Shown: positions 1-9,489 of the stretch, one piece after another
How the letters are laid out: each line of letters starts with the position of its first letter
Position numbering within the stretch: the stretch's first letter is position 1
Origin: Oceanisphaera pacifica
GTDB lineage: Bacteria > Pseudomonadota > Gammaproteobacteria > Enterobacterales > Aeromonadaceae
Assembly: GCF_017498065.1 (NCBI RefSeq)
Contig: NZ_JAGDFX010000005.1
Location: forward strand, 124,001-188,000
Direction: 5' to 3'
Length of the DNA stretch: 64,000 nt
Made by a program: the position numbers and the translations under genes
The notes under the pieces: generated by a model
What the model was told of the DNA's origin: nothing
The model's input: only the letters and a program-made list of their open reading frames with translations
Database searches by the model: none

Positions 1-485
1 CACCCACCTCATTCGCTGGCCGTGTAATTGGTTTGGTATGGATGTTTGCCGGCATGATAGTGGTGGCCAGTTTTACCGCGGCAATAACCAGCTCGTTAAC
101 GGTTAATAATTTGCGAGTAGGAATTCAAAGTGCAAATGACTTACCAGGTAAGTTAGTGGCCACCATTAATGAGACTGCCAGCCAGCGTTATTTAGAAGAA
201 GAGCGGATTCGCTATCAGCTTTACCCCAATTTAACTGCTGCTATAGAGTCGGTAAGTAAAGGCGAAACCGACGCCATTGTGTATGACCGTGCCTTGATGC
301 TGTATCGAAATATGCAGCAAAACAGCCCATTAACAGTACTGCCGGGGGTGTTTGATAAACAGCTTTATGCCTTGGCGCTGCCCGATGGTAGCCCGATTAG
401 AGCGCAAATATCTCAGCAAGTATTAAGGGTAACTGAAGCAGACAGCTGGGCTGATGTTCGTGCTAACTATTTAGGGAAAGAGTAA
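1..485 (+). CDS. Ionotropic glutamate receptor-like ion channel / periplasmic ligand-binding protein, C-terminal part (5' end outside window)
   Basis: The reading frame is open from the first bases of the window, so this is the C-terminal part of a longer protein; the first in-frame start-like codon, at 33, is not the real start. The visible part begins after a pore loop (P-T-S-F-A-G-R) and runs through a hydrophobic helix ending in FTAAITSSLTV, which matches the second pore helix of prokaryotic glutamate receptors (compare SYTANLAAFLT in animal receptors). About 120 residues of the second lobe of a bacterial solute-binding domain follow; DAIVYDRALMLY carries the acidic residue that usually contacts the ligand amino group. 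The protein probably gates ions in the inner membrane in response to an amino acid. The alternative, a plain periplasmic binding protein, does not explain the conserved pore helix. A strong terminator follows at 589. Confidence 0.7.
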   Translation, partial: PTSFAGRVIGLVWMFAGMIVVASFTAAITSSLTVNNLRVGIQSANDLPGKLVATINETASQRYLEEERIRYQLYPNLTAAIESVSKGETDAIVYDRALMLYRNMQQNSPLTVLPGVFDKQLYALALPDGSPIRAQISQQVLRVTEADSWADVRANYLGKE

Positions 486-495
486 GCCTTAAAAA

Positions 496-575
496 TAGCT
501 GTCAGCGATAAGCTAGAAGCCTGAAAAATAAAACACATGTATTTCTTCTCGCTTTCAGCTTCAAGCTTATTGCCC
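496..575. repeat. Short inverted-repeat element (AGCTTGAAGC family), copy 1
   Basis: The left part (AGCTGTCAGCGATAAGCTAG, from 498) and the right part (GCTTTCAGCTTCAAGCTTAT, from 551) are imperfect inverted copies of each other. The same AGCTT-GAAGC / GCTTCAAGCTT vocabulary recurs at 58886-58976 and at 61070-61431. It lies in the gap after the channel gene and has no coding potential. It looks like one member of a dispersed palindromic repeat family. Confidence 0.5.
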
Positions 576-588
576 TTTACCGTCTTTC

Positions 589-631
589 AACATAAAAACA
601 CCGAGCTTATTAGGCTCGGTGTTTTTATGTT
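589..631. terminator. Bidirectional intrinsic terminator between convergent genes
   Basis: This is a perfect 18-bp inverted repeat (589-606 with 614-631) around a 7-base loop. Its GC-rich core ACACCGAGC is flanked by A-runs on the left and T-runs on the right, so it can stop transcription from the channel gene (+) and from the chemoreceptor gene (-). Almost the same stem recurs at 14092-14124. Confidence 0.85.
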
Positions 632-670
632 AGCTAATGCTTAGCACCGGACACAGGTGCTTGTTTAGGC

Positions 671-2284
671 TTAGTTTTGCAAGCGGTAGTGATTGATCAT
701 GTCCTCTAACACCTTACATTCTTCCACTAACTGCAAGCTGGCTTTGGCCGCCGCAGTGGATTGCATTAAGGTCTCACCTGAAGAGTCACGCACCCGCGTA
801 ATATTGTAACTTACCTCAGCACACACAGAGCTTTGCTCGTTAGACGAGGTAGCCACTAACGCATTTAACTCATTAATGCGCTGCACCTGCTCTACTATGT
901 CTTGTAAAGACGCCATGGCGGCTTGGGTGCTAGACACACTGCTCACCGCTTGCCCTTCTGCCTTTTCAATGGCCAATACCGCTTCTTTAGCTTCGCTTTG
1001 TAGTAAGTGGATCATGTCGGTAATTTCTTGTGCCGATTGCTGAGTGCGCAATGATAGCGTACGCACTTCATCGGCCACCACTGCAAAGCCTCGGCCTGAC
1101 TCTCCCGCCCGTGCCGCTTCAATGGCGGCGTTAAGCGCCAGCAAATTGGTTTGCTCAGCAATGCCTTTGATCATATCCATAACATGGTCTACTTGGTTAC
1201 AGCGATCATCTAAGGTACGCACCACACGGTCAATACGGCCAATTTCACCACTCAGCTCTTCTATGCCCGCCACGGCCACTTGCGCTTGCTCATTGGCGGT
1301 CATGGCAAAGGTATTACTTTGTTCAGAAGTTTCGGCAGTGAGTCGCGCATTTTCTCGCACTTCTTGCGCTGAAGCTTCCATTTCATTAACGGCTGTGGCA
1401 ATGAGTGCGGTTTCTTGATCTTGGGCTTTTACCGAACTGTCTGTTTGTTCCGCCCCTTGTTGAATTTGATCCGCCGCACTATAAATTCGCCCGGTTACTT
1501 CTTGTACTTCCCGCAAGCTATGTTGAAAGCTGCTGAGCATGCCATTAACCGACACCACCAAGCCACCCAGTTCATCGTTACCCATGGGTACTAGGCGTGA
1601 TGTTAAATCGCGATTTTTGGAAAACTCTTGTAGGCGCTGACTAATATTCAAAATCGGATTTTTAAGATAATGATTTTGAATTAACCATAATAAAATACCG
1701 GCTAATAACATCACCACTAATAATACGCCGCCAAGACGCAAGTTATTATTATGAATTTGGCCAAAGGTATCACTTAAGTCATAACTAATACGCACCGCGC
1801 CCATTACCGTGCCTTCATCCACCACATGACATTGTAAACAGGCCGTGCCTCTATATTCTTTAAATGCTTTATAAGGTTTAACTAAAGTAAGGCTGGGGAT
1901 TTTATCATCTAAGTGTAAATCTAATACGGTTTCGCCTTGTTCAATGGCTCGTCGGTCAAGATCGTCCTCTATGCCCTGATCCGCAGCACCTGGGCCAAAG
2001 ATATTACTCACAGCCGGCGCACGTATGACCCGAGCTTGTTGAATGCCCAGCTCTTCTTGCACTTTATCTTGTACTATTTTCCGCTTATGGATCACGCCGT
2101 TTTCCATAAGCACATTGAGCTGATCCATATACAGATTAGCGGTCGTTTCTATTTTCTCTTCTGCTAATGTTAACACCAAGGTACGTTGCAATTTGGTAGA
2201 TACAATAAAGCACAAGATAAATACCAAAATAAATGTCACTAGAAGCGGAATAATAATCTTCCAGTTTAAAGAAAGGTTGCGCAT
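671..2284 (-). CDS. Methyl-accepting chemotaxis protein with periplasmic heme c-binding (Tll0287/DUF3365-like) sensor domain
   Basis: A 537-residue inner-membrane chemoreceptor. A first membrane helix (about 10-30) is followed by a periplasmic domain (about 31-182) holding CLQCH (149-153), a c-type heme attachment motif inside a sequence resembling the Tll0287-like/DUF3365 family. A second membrane helix (about 183-203), a HAMP region (about 204-255) and a long cytoplasmic coiled coil follow. The highly conserved hairpin that contacts CheA/CheW is present ([20 protein letters not shown], about 370-390). There is no C-terminal CheR-docking pentapeptide. The heme suggests sensing of redox state, NO or another gas; the ligand cannot be read from sequence. 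A near-consensus FNR box lies 80-93 bases upstream of the start, which fits anaerobic expression. The gene stands alone between two terminators. Confidence 0.88.
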   Translation of the reverse strand: MRNLSLNWKIIIPLLVTFILVFILCFIVSTKLQRTLVLTLAEEKIETTANLYMDQLNVLMENGVIHKRKIVQDKVQEELGIQQARVIRAPAVSNIFGPGAADQGIEDDLDRRAIEQGETVLDLHLDDKIPSLTLVKPYKAFKEYRGTACLQCHVVDEGTVMGAVRISYDLSDTFGQIHNNNLRLGGVLLVVMLLAGILLWLIQNHYLKNPILNISQRLQEFSKNRDLTSRLVPMGNDELGGLVVSVNGMLSSFQHSLREVQEVTGRIYSAADQIQQGAEQTDSSVKAQDQETALIATAVNEMEASAQEVRENARLTAETSEQSNTFAMTANEQAQVAVAGIEELSGEIGRIDRVVRTLDDRCNQVDHVMDMIKGIAEQTNLLALNAAIEAARAGESGRGFAVVADEVRTLSLRTQQSAQEITDMIHLLQSEAKEAVLAIEKAEGQAVSSVSSTQAAMASLQDIVEQVQRINELNALVATSSNEQSSVCAEVSYNITRVRDSSGETLMQSTAAAKASLQLVEECKVLEDMINHYRLQN

Positions 2285-2334
2285 TATTTTTAATCTCAGA
2301 TAACATTACAGTAAGTCATTCTAAAATAAACAAA

Positions 2335-2377
2335 ATGTTAATAAACATCAATAATTAGATTAATTGATCTAGATCAT
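2335..2377 (-). promoter_or_regulatory. Candidate FNR-activated promoter of the heme chemoreceptor gene
   Basis: TTGATCTAGATCAT at 2364-2377 matches the FNR box TTGAT-N4-ATCAA at all defined bases but the last. On the minus strand TAACAT at 2340-2335 (4/6 to TATAAT) would place transcription start near 2328, putting the box centre at about -42.5, the usual class II position. This is inferred from pattern and spacing only. Confidence 0.5.
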
Positions 2378-2419
2378 GCGATAAAGCGAACTTTTTTAAA
2401 GGCATCCCGACAAAAGAGA

Positions 2420-2452
2420 AACGCCCCATACTGTTTAACAGTATGGGGCGTT
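2420..2452 (-). terminator. Terminator of the sdh-suc operon
   Basis: A perfect 16-bp inverted repeat (2420-2435 with 2437-2452, core ACGCCCCATACTGTT) starts 46 bases after the sucD stop codon. On the minus strand it is followed by CTCTTTTG, a short U-rich tract. It closes the long TCA transcript before the chemoreceptor promoter. Confidence 0.75.
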
Positions 2453-2498
2453 AACATTAACTGGCAGCTAAAAACTTAGTACAGTCGAAAACCTGTAC

Positions 2499-3371
2499 TT
2501 ACCAGCCGGTCACTTCACGCAGTGCACTGCCAATATCGGCCAGTGAACGCACGGTTTTAACACCGGCATCTTCTAATGCCGCAAACTTTTCATCTGCTGT
2601 GCCTTTACCACCCGAGATAATAGCGCCGGCATGGCCCATGCGCTTACCTGCAGGCGCCGTTACACCGGCAATATAAGACACCACAGGTTTAGTGACATGT
2701 TCTTTAATGTACGCCGCGGCTTCTTCTTCGGCGGTGCCACCAATTTCCCCGATCATTACAATGGCTTCGGTGCCGGGATCTTTTTCGAACAACTCAAGAA
2801 TATCGATAAAGTTAGCACCGGGAATAGGGTCGCCACCAATACCGATACAGCTCGATTGGCCAAAGCCTTCATCTGTAGTTTGCTTTACCGCTTCATAGGT
2901 CAAGGTGCCAGAGCGCGAGATAATGCCCACTCGCCCTTTGCGGTGAATGTCACCGGGCATAATACCAATTTTGCACTCACCGGGCGTGATCACCCCAGGG
3001 CAGTTTGGGCCAATCATGCGCACGCCGGTTTGCTCTAGCTTCACTTTGACCTCCAGCATATCCAGTGTTGGAATGCCCTCGGTAATGGTCACAATCAGCT
3101 CGATGCCGGCATCTATGGCTTCTAAAATCGCATCTTTACAAAAAGGCGCCGGCACATAAATCACAGTGGCGGTGGCACCGGTGGCCTCTACCGCTTCGCG
3201 CACGGTATTAAAGACTGGCAAGCCTAAATGAGTAGTGCCGCCTTTGCCGGGTGAAACGCCGCCCACCATTTGCGTGCCATATTCAATGGCTTGCTCAGAA
3301 TGAAAGGTGCCCTGACCGCCAGTAAAGCCTTGGCAAATCACTTTGGTGTCTTTATTAATCAAAATGCTCAT
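2499..3371 (-). CDS. sucD: Succinyl-CoA synthetase (ADP-forming), alpha subunit
   Basis: Catalyses, with SucC, succinyl-CoA + ADP (or GDP) + Pi to succinate + CoA + ATP, the substrate-level phosphorylation step of the TCA cycle. The 290 residues match the family length. [11 protein letters not shown] (15-25) forms the CoA-binding region, and GHAGAI carries the phosphorylated active-site histidine (His247). The frame is open further upstream to 3419, but ATG at 3371 follows AGGAGA at a good distance and gives the standard [12 protein letters not shown] start. The coding sequence begins 4 bases after the sucC stop codon. It is the last gene of sdhCDAB-sucABCD. Confidence 0.97.
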   Translation of the reverse strand: MSILINKDTKVICQGFTGGQGTFHSEQAIEYGTQMVGGVSPGKGGTTHLGLPVFNTVREAVEATGATATVIYVPAPFCKDAILEAIDAGIELIVTITEGIPTLDMLEVKVKLEQTGVRMIGPNCPGVITPGECKIGIMPGDIHRKGRVGIISRSGTLTYEAVKQTTDEGFGQSSCIGIGGDPIPGANFIDILELFEKDPGTEAIVMIGEIGGTAEEEAAAYIKEHVTKPVVSYIAGVTAPAGKRMGHAGAIISGGKGTADEKFAALEDAGVKTVRSLADIGSALREVTGW

Positions 3372-3375
3372 GCAA

Positions 3376-4542
3376 TTATTTCTCCTGTGCGGCGTTAACC
3401 ACGCGCTTGGCGGCATCACTCAAGCTAGTAGCAGCAATAATATTCAGGCCAGACTCAGCCAGCTTGGCCGTGCCTGCTTCGGCATTATTGCCTTCAAGGC
3501 GTACCACCACGGGTACTGTTACGCCGACTTCTTTTACCGCACCAATAATACCGTCGGCAATCATGTCGCAACGCACAATGCCGCCAAAAATATTGACCAA
3601 CACGGCTTTTACGTTATCGTCAGAGAGAATAATTTTAAAGGCTTCGGTTACACGCTCTTTAGTGGCACCGCCACCGACATCTAAGAAGTTAGCCGGCTCA
3701 CCGCCATTAAGGTTAACAATGTCCATGGTGCCCATGGCCAGACCTGCGCCATTAACCATGCATCCAATATTACCGTCTAGCGCCACATAGTTAAGCTCCC
3801 ATTTGGCAGCATGGGCTTCGCGGGCATCGTCTTGAGAGGCATCGTGCATGTCTTGCAGCTCGGCTTGGCGATACATGGCATTAGAGTCCACATTCACTTT
3901 GCCGTCTAGGCATAATAAATCGCCTTCTTTGGTGATCACCAAAGGGTTCACTTCTAGCAAAGCAAAGTCTCGGTCTAGAAACATCTGTGCCAAGCCTAAA
4001 TAAATCTGGGTAAACTGTTTAATTTGCTTACCTTCAAGCCCCAATTTAAAGGCTAATTCACGGCCCTGATATGCCTGTGGTCCTACTAATGGATCTATGG
4101 CAGCCTTGTGAATAAGCTCTGGGGTTTCTTGTGCTACTTTTTCTATTTCTACCCCGCCTTCGGTGGATGCCATAAAGACGACACGGCGGCTAGCGCGATC
4201 GACCACAGCCCCTAAGTAGAGCTCTTTATCTATGCTGCTACAAGCTTCTACCAAAATTTTAGCCACCGGCTGCCCTTTGGCATCGGTTTGATAGGTCACA
4301 AGATGTTTACCTAGCCAAAACTCGGCAAACTCTCTTATCTCGTCTTTTGTTTTTGCCAGCTTAACACCGCCCGCCTTACCTCGGCCGCCGGCATGAACCT
4401 GGCATTTAACTACCCACATACTTCCGCCAAGTTTGCTGGCGGCTTCCACTGCTTCCTGTGGATTGTCACATGCATAGCCTTCTGATACGGGCAAACCGTA
4501 GTCAGCAAACAGTTTCTTTGCCTGATATTCATGCAAATTCAT
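3376..4542 (-). CDS. sucC: Succinyl-CoA synthetase (ADP-forming), beta subunit
   Basis: ATP-grasp subunit that binds the nucleotide and succinate and pairs with SucD. Its 388 residues equal the E. coli length. It starts [20 protein letters not shown]. The N-terminal ATP-grasp half includes [13 protein letters not shown], and the C-terminal CoA-ligase half includes [14 protein letters not shown] and [10 protein letters not shown]. It sits between sucB (about 71 bases upstream) and sucD (4-base gap), as in enteric bacteria, and is translated from the same long mRNA. Confidence 0.97.
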   Translation of the reverse strand: MNLHEYQAKKLFADYGLPVSEGYACDNPQEAVEAASKLGGSMWVVKCQVHAGGRGKAGGVKLAKTKDEIREFAEFWLGKHLVTYQTDAKGQPVAKILVEACSSIDKELYLGAVVDRASRRVVFMASTEGGVEIEKVAQETPELIHKAAIDPLVGPQAYQGRELAFKLGLEGKQIKQFTQIYLGLAQMFLDRDFALLEVNPLVITKEGDLLCLDGKVNVDSNAMYRQAELQDMHDASQDDAREAHAAKWELNYVALDGNIGCMVNGAGLAMGTMDIVNLNGGEPANFLDVGGGATKERVTEAFKIILSDDNVKAVLVNIFGGIVRCDMIADGIIGAVKEVGVTVPVVVRLEGNNAEAGTAKLAESGLNIIAATSLSDAAKRVVNAAQEK

Positions 4543-4613
4543 GTTGTGTTTCCATTTTGTTGGGGTTCAGAGGAAAAAAAGGCCGAACCTTAGTTCGACC
4601 TCATTATTATGGG

Positions 4614-5825
4614 TTATACATCCAACAGCAAGCGTGTTGGGTCTTCAAGCAGCTCTTTAATAGAGACTAAGAAACCCACTGATTCTCGACCATCAATCAT
4701 ACGGTGATCATAAGACAATGCCAAATACATCATCGGCTGTATCACTACTTCACCATTCACCGCCATGGGTCTGTCTTCAATTTTGTGCATCCCCAAAATT
4801 GCACTTTGTGGCGGGTTAATAATAGGCGTCGACATCAGCGAGCCAAATACGCCACCATTGGTGATAGTAAAGTTACCGCCCGTCATATCATCAACCGTCA
4901 ACTTACCGTCACGGCCCTTAATGGCTAGCTCTTTAATGGTTTTTTCAATATCAGCCAAGCTTAGGCGATCACAGTCACGCAACACAGGCGTCACCAAACC
5001 ACGTGGGGTGGATACGGCAATACTCACATCAAAGTAGTTGTGATACACAATATCATCGCCGTCTAGTGAAGCATTAACTTCTGGAAAGCGCTTCAGTGAT
5101 TCTACAACCGCTTTCACATAAAACGACATAAAGCCTAAACGAACATCGTGGCGTTTTTCAAACTGCTCTTGGTATTGCTTGCGCAACGCCATAATCGGCC
5201 CCATGTTCACCTCGTTAAAGGTGGTTAACATAGCGGTGGTGTTTTTCGCTTCCAACAAGCGCTCTGCCACACGTTTGCGCAAGCGGCTCATAGGCACACG
5301 CTTTTCGGTGCGCTCTTCTGGCGAGGCAATAATGGGGTCAACCGGTGCCGGCGTGCTGTCTTTTTTGCCGCCGTCTTTAATAAAGGCTTCTACATCTTCT
5401 TTAGTGATGCGCCCGCCTTTACCTGAACCTGATAACTTAGCCACATCCACATTATGCTCAGCCACTAAACGGCGTACCGCAGGGCTTAGATTATCGTTAC
5501 TTTCATCGGCTTTTTGCTCTGTGTCTTCTGCCGATTTGCTGTCATTGTTCGAGCTGGTTTTTTCTTTGGTTGCTTCACCTGCAACCGCACCGGCTTTTAG
5601 TTTACCAATCAATTGCTGGCTAAGAACCGTCGCCCCTTCATCTTCAACAATCGCTTCGAGCGTTCCTGCTTCTGGAGCCGGTACTTCCAGTACCACCTTG
5701 TCGGTTTCAATATCAACAATAATTTCATCACGTTCAACCTGATCACCAGGTTGTTTGTGCCAAGTCGCGATAGTGGCATCGGCGACGGACTCTGGTAAGT
5801 CTGGAACCTTGATTTCGATGGTCAT
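4614..5825 (-). CDS. sucB: Dihydrolipoyllysine succinyltransferase (E2) of 2-oxoglutarate dehydrogenase
   Basis: Core E2 enzyme moving the succinyl group from lipoate to CoA. It has 403 residues from ATG at 5825, preceded by AAGGA; a TTG directly upstream is less likely. One lipoyl domain is present with the lipoylated lysine in ETDKVVLEV (Lys43). A linker rich in K/E/S/D follows, then an E3/E1-binding domain ([15 protein letters not shown], about 115-150). The C-terminal catalytic domain ends with [11 protein letters not shown], whose His374 and Asp378 are the catalytic pair. It lies directly downstream of sucA. The E3 subunit (lpd) is not in the window. Confidence 0.97.
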   Translation of the reverse strand: MTIEIKVPDLPESVADATIATWHKQPGDQVERDEIIVDIETDKVVLEVPAPEAGTLEAIVEDEGATVLSQQLIGKLKAGAVAGEATKEKTSSNNDSKSAEDTEQKADESNDNLSPAVRRLVAEHNVDVAKLSGSGKGGRITKEDVEAFIKDGGKKDSTPAPVDPIIASPEERTEKRVPMSRLRKRVAERLLEAKNTTAMLTTFNEVNMGPIMALRKQYQEQFEKRHDVRLGFMSFYVKAVVESLKRFPEVNASLDGDDIVYHNYFDVSIAVSTPRGLVTPVLRDCDRLSLADIEKTIKELAIKGRDGKLTVDDMTGGNFTITNGGVFGSLMSTPIINPPQSAILGMHKIEDRPMAVNGEVVIQPMMYLALSYDHRMIDGRESVGFLVSIKELLEDPTRLLLDV

Positions 5826-5843
5826 CAATATGTCCTTAGTGCG

Positions 5844-8657
5844 TTAAGCTTGTGTCGGCGTCAGTGCGTCTTCGACCAGTGCTTTTTGTTGTTGTAAATG
5901 TACCGAGGTATAACCTACAGCCGGTGAAGCAGAAGCTTCTCGACCGGCATAACGTAAACGTGCCCCTGCGGGAATAGCCGCACGGAAATGGTGTTGGCTA
6001 CAATACCAAGCGCCTTGGTTTTGTGGCTCTTCCTGACACCATACAAAATCAGTTACATGCTGATAATCTTCAAGAATCGCACCAACCTCTTTTTGTGGGA
6101 AAGGGTATAACTGCTCAATGCGAACAATCGCCACATCGGTTTGTTCATTCTTACGTCTTGTTTCTAATAAATCGTAATACACCTTACCTGAGCACAGCAC
6201 TACTCGTGTCACGCCTTTGGGATCTAGATCATCTATTTCACCAATTGCGTTCAAGAAAGTGCCGCTGGCCATGGTCTCTAAGTCAGATACCGCCAACGGA
6301 TGACGTAACAATGACTTAGGTGACATCACCACTAACGGGCGACGCATCGGTCTAATGACCTGACGACGCAACATGTGAAATACCTGGGCCGGTGTGGTAG
6401 GCGCGACAACTTGCATATTGTGCTCAGCACACAACTGCAAATAACGCTCTAAACGGGCACTGGAGTGCTCTGGGCCTTGACCTTCATAACCGTGAGGTAG
6501 TAGCAATGTTAAGCCACACATGCGCCCCCACTTTTGCTCACCTGAGCTAACAAACTGGTCAATGACCACTTGGGCGCCGTTGGCAAAGTCACCAAACTGA
6601 GCTTCCCAAATGGTTAAGCCGTCAGGCTCAGCCGTGGCATAGCCATACTCAAAAGCCATTACCGACATTTCACTTAATACCGAGTCAAACACCTGAAATT
6701 GACCTTGGCCTTCAGATAAGTGACACAGTGGCGTATAGGTACTGGCATCATCTTGATTATGCAATACCGCATGACGGTGGAAGAAAGTGCCTCGGCCAGA
6801 GTCTTGACCCGTTAAGCGCACTTCGTACTTATCTTCACACAAGGTGGCATAAGCTAACACTTCAGCAAAGCCCCAGTCCGCCAGTTTTTCGCCTTGGGCC
6901 ATTAATTTACGGTCATCATAAATACGGCTAACTTGGCGCTGCAAGGTATGACTTTCTGGGTAGCTTGTTACCCGCTCGGCCAGCGATTTTAACTTATCGA
7001 GGTCGTAGCTGTCGTCATACTCCATGTCCCACTCATGGTTCAAATAAGGAGCCCAGTTTACTGTGGTCTTATCCATAGAGCGCCACTCTTTCACCACGCA
7101 CTCACCACAGTCTAATGCATCACGATATTCATTGATCATCACTGTGGTGTCTTCGGCTGAAATAGTGCCATTGGCAATCAGCTTATCGGCGTAAATTTTA
7201 CGTGGCGTGGGGTGTTGTTTAATTTTTTTATACATCAACGGCTGAGTCGCGCTGGGCTCGTCAGCTTCGTTGTGGCCATGGCGACGGTAACAAACCAAGT
7301 CAATCACCACATCACGGCCAAATTCATTACGATAGTCTAGCGCCAATTGCGTCACTTGCACCACGGCTTCTGGATCATCGGCATTAACGTGGAAAATAGG
7401 CGCCTGTACCATTTTGGCAATATCGGTACAGTATTCAGTGGAGCGCATATCTTTCGGATTAGAGGTGGTAAAGCCTACTTGGTTATTAATTACGATACGC
7501 ACGGTACCGCCGACCCCGTAACCACGGGTAAGCGACATATTAAAGGTTTCGGCGACCACACCTTGACCACCAAAAGCCGAGTCACCATGAATGGTAATCG
7601 GCAGTACTTGGCGACCATCGGGGTTAGATAAACGGTCCATACGCGCTCGTACTGAGCCAATCACCACAGGGTTTACAATTTCTAGGTGAGAGGGGTTAAA
7701 GGCCAGTGCTAAGTGAACGTTACCGCCTGGGGTAGCAAAGTCGGAGCTAAAACCCATGTGGTATTTTACGTCGCCTGAACTTTCGGTGTCGTATTTACCG
7801 GCAAAGGCATCAAATAAATCTTGTGGTCGTTTACCCAGCACGTTAACCAGCATATTTAAACGACCACGGTGGGCCATGCCAATCACCACTTCTTTACCGC
7901 CATTTTCACCAAAGCGTCGGATCAGCTCTTTGGTCATGGGCACGAGTGCATCGCCGCCTTCAAGCGAGAAGCGTTTGGCGCCTGGGAATTTTGCGCCTAA
8001 ATATTTCTCTAGCCCTTCAGCCGCGCTTAGGCTATCTAAAAAGCGCAGTTTATCTTCTTGGCTAAATTGTGGGTTGCCAACCACGGTTTCAAGCTGGCTT
8101 TGAATCCAACGCTTTTCGCGGGTGCTGGTGATGTGCATATACTCTGCACCCACAGAGCCACAGTAGGTCTTTTTCAGCGCTGAAACCAAGTCGCTGAGCT
8201 TCATGGTCTCTTGACCAATCGCATAAGAGCCCACGTTAAAGGTGGCGTCTAAATCTGAGCCCGTTAAGTTATGAAACGCGGGATCGAGTTCGGCCACTTC
8301 TTTACGTGCCCACAAGTTAAGTGGATCTAGAGTGGCATTTTGATGACCACGAAAACGATAAGCGTTAATCAGCTGCAGCACTTTAACCTGCTTCGAATCC
8401 GTATGCGGGTCGCTTACCGGTGTGGCGTAGCGTGAGGTGTCTTTAGCAAGGCGGCGAAAGTAATCTCTGACTTGTGAATGAGGCTGGTCGGGTACGCCAT
8501 CCTGAGGAATAGGCAACTCGTTAAACACGGTTTGCCACTGCTCAGGAACCGACTCAGGATCGGCAAGATAATCCTCGTACAAATCTTCTACATAGGTCGC
8601 ATTGGCACCGGCCAGGTAAGAGGATTCCAGCCAGGCTTGCATAACGCCATTGTGCAT
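5844..8657 (-). CDS. sucA: 2-oxoglutarate dehydrogenase E1 component
   Basis: Thiamine-diphosphate enzyme that decarboxylates 2-oxoglutarate and passes the succinyl group to SucB. It has 937 residues (E. coli 933). The N-terminal helix MHNGVMQAWLESSYLAGAN is the E2-binding segment. The ThDP region includes GMAHRGRLNMLVNVLGK, HGDSAFGGQGVVAETFNM and NNQVGFTTS; HNEADEPSATQP belongs to the substrate loop. The Pyr domain contains GQDSGRGTFFHRHAV. The start has AAGGGA upstream. A 94-base gap with a hairpin separates it from sdhB; the gene shares the sdh transcript and may also have its own promoter. Confidence 0.97.
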   Translation of the reverse strand: MHNGVMQAWLESSYLAGANATYVEDLYEDYLADPESVPEQWQTVFNELPIPQDGVPDQPHSQVRDYFRRLAKDTSRYATPVSDPHTDSKQVKVLQLINAYRFRGHQNATLDPLNLWARKEVAELDPAFHNLTGSDLDATFNVGSYAIGQETMKLSDLVSALKKTYCGSVGAEYMHITSTREKRWIQSQLETVVGNPQFSQEDKLRFLDSLSAAEGLEKYLGAKFPGAKRFSLEGGDALVPMTKELIRRFGENGGKEVVIGMAHRGRLNMLVNVLGKRPQDLFDAFAGKYDTESSGDVKYHMGFSSDFATPGGNVHLALAFNPSHLEIVNPVVIGSVRARMDRLSNPDGRQVLPITIHGDSAFGGQGVVAETFNMSLTRGYGVGGTVRIVINNQVGFTTSNPKDMRSTEYCTDIAKMVQAPIFHVNADDPEAVVQVTQLALDYRNEFGRDVVIDLVCYRRHGHNEADEPSATQPLMYKKIKQHPTPRKIYADKLIANGTISAEDTTVMINEYRDALDCGECVVKEWRSMDKTTVNWAPYLNHEWDMEYDDSYDLDKLKSLAERVTSYPESHTLQRQVSRIYDDRKLMAQGEKLADWGFAEVLAYATLCEDKYEVRLTGQDSGRGTFFHRHAVLHNQDDASTYTPLCHLSEGQGQFQVFDSVLSEMSVMAFEYGYATAEPDGLTIWEAQFGDFANGAQVVIDQFVSSGEQKWGRMCGLTLLLPHGYEGQGPEHSSARLERYLQLCAEHNMQVVAPTTPAQVFHMLRRQVIRPMRRPLVVMSPKSLLRHPLAVSDLETMASGTFLNAIGEIDDLDPKGVTRVVLCSGKVYYDLLETRRKNEQTDVAIVRIEQLYPFPQKEVGAILEDYQHVTDFVWCQEEPQNQGAWYCSQHHFRAAIPAGARLRYAGREASASPAVGYTSVHLQQQKALVEDALTPTQA

Positions 8658-8712
8658 TTTTATCCCTTTATTACGTCTCGACAGGGCTACTGTCGTTGGG
8701 TCATTGTGTAAA

Positions 8713-8733
8713 CGCCGCCCAATATGGGCGGCG
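8713..8733. other. GC-rich hairpin in the sdhB-sucA gap
   Basis: CGCCGCCC (8713-8720) and GGGCGGCG (8726-8733) form a perfect 8-bp stem around AATAT. There is no U-tract on the minus strand afterwards, so it is unlikely to be an intrinsic terminator. It may stabilise or process mRNA between the sdh and suc segments, which is inference. Confidence 0.5.
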
Positions 8734-8751
8734 ATTCATACTACGGCTCTA

Positions 8752-9474
8752 CTAAACTGACCGCTTTAATAACATTGACTTAATACTACCAATTGCTTTT
8801 GTGGGGTTGAGCCCTTTCGGACACACATCCACGCAGTTCATAATGCCATGGCAACGGAATACACTAAAAGCATCTTCCATCTCAGACAAGCGTTCATTAT
8901 TACCAGTATCACGACTATCAGCTAACCAGCGGTAAGCAGCCAGCAAACCTGCAGGGCCAATAAACTTATCTGGGTTCCACCAAAAAGAAGGACACGCCGT
9001 TGAGCAACAAGCACATAATATGCACTCATAAAGCCCGTCTAACTTAGCACGCTCCTCTGGTGATTGCAGATGTTCCCGTGCCGGTGGCACTTTTTCATCA
9101 GCAATTAAGAACGGCTTCACTTTTTCCCATTGCGTATAGAACTGAGTCATATCAATGACCAAGTCGCGTACTACAGGCAAACCAGGCAAGGGGCGGATCA
9201 CCACCGTATTATCCTTGCTCTGCTTAAGCAGATCAGATAATGGCGTGATACAGGCCAAACCATTCTTACCATTCATGTTCATGCCATCGGAGCCACAAAC
9301 CCCTTCGCGGCATGAGCGACGAAACGATAAGCTCGGCTCTTGCTCTTTTAATGCCAACAATGCATCCAGTACCATCATGTCGGAGCCTTCGGCTACCTCA
9401 AGCTGATAGTCTTTCATATACGGCTTGGCATCGGTTTCTGGGTTATAACGATAAACTGAAATTGTAACTTGCAT
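8752..9474 (-). CDS. sdhB: Succinate dehydrogenase iron-sulfur subunit
   Basis: Carries electrons from the SdhA flavin to the quinone site in SdhCD. The 240 residues match the family length. The N-terminal ferredoxin domain holds the [2Fe-2S] cysteines in CREGVCGSDGMNMNG plus a downstream Cys. The C-terminal domain has the [4Fe-4S] motif CILCACCSTACP and the [3Fe-4S] set CHGIMNCVDVCPKGLNP. It starts MQVTISVYRYNPETD after an AAGGGG site, 15 bases after sdhA. The product is a peripheral inner-membrane protein facing the cytoplasm. Confidence 0.97.
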   Translation of the reverse strand: MQVTISVYRYNPETDAKPYMKDYQLEVAEGSDMMVLDALLALKEQEPSLSFRRSCREGVCGSDGMNMNGKNGLACITPLSDLLKQSKDNTVVIRPLPGLPVVRDLVIDMTQFYTQWEKVKPFLIADEKVPPAREHLQSPEERAKLDGLYECILCACCSTACPSFWWNPDKFIGPAGLLAAYRWLADSRDTGNNERLSEMEDAFSVFRCHGIMNCVDVCPKGLNPTKAIGSIKSMLLKRSV

Positions 9475-9489
9475 CTTTATCCCCTTCCC

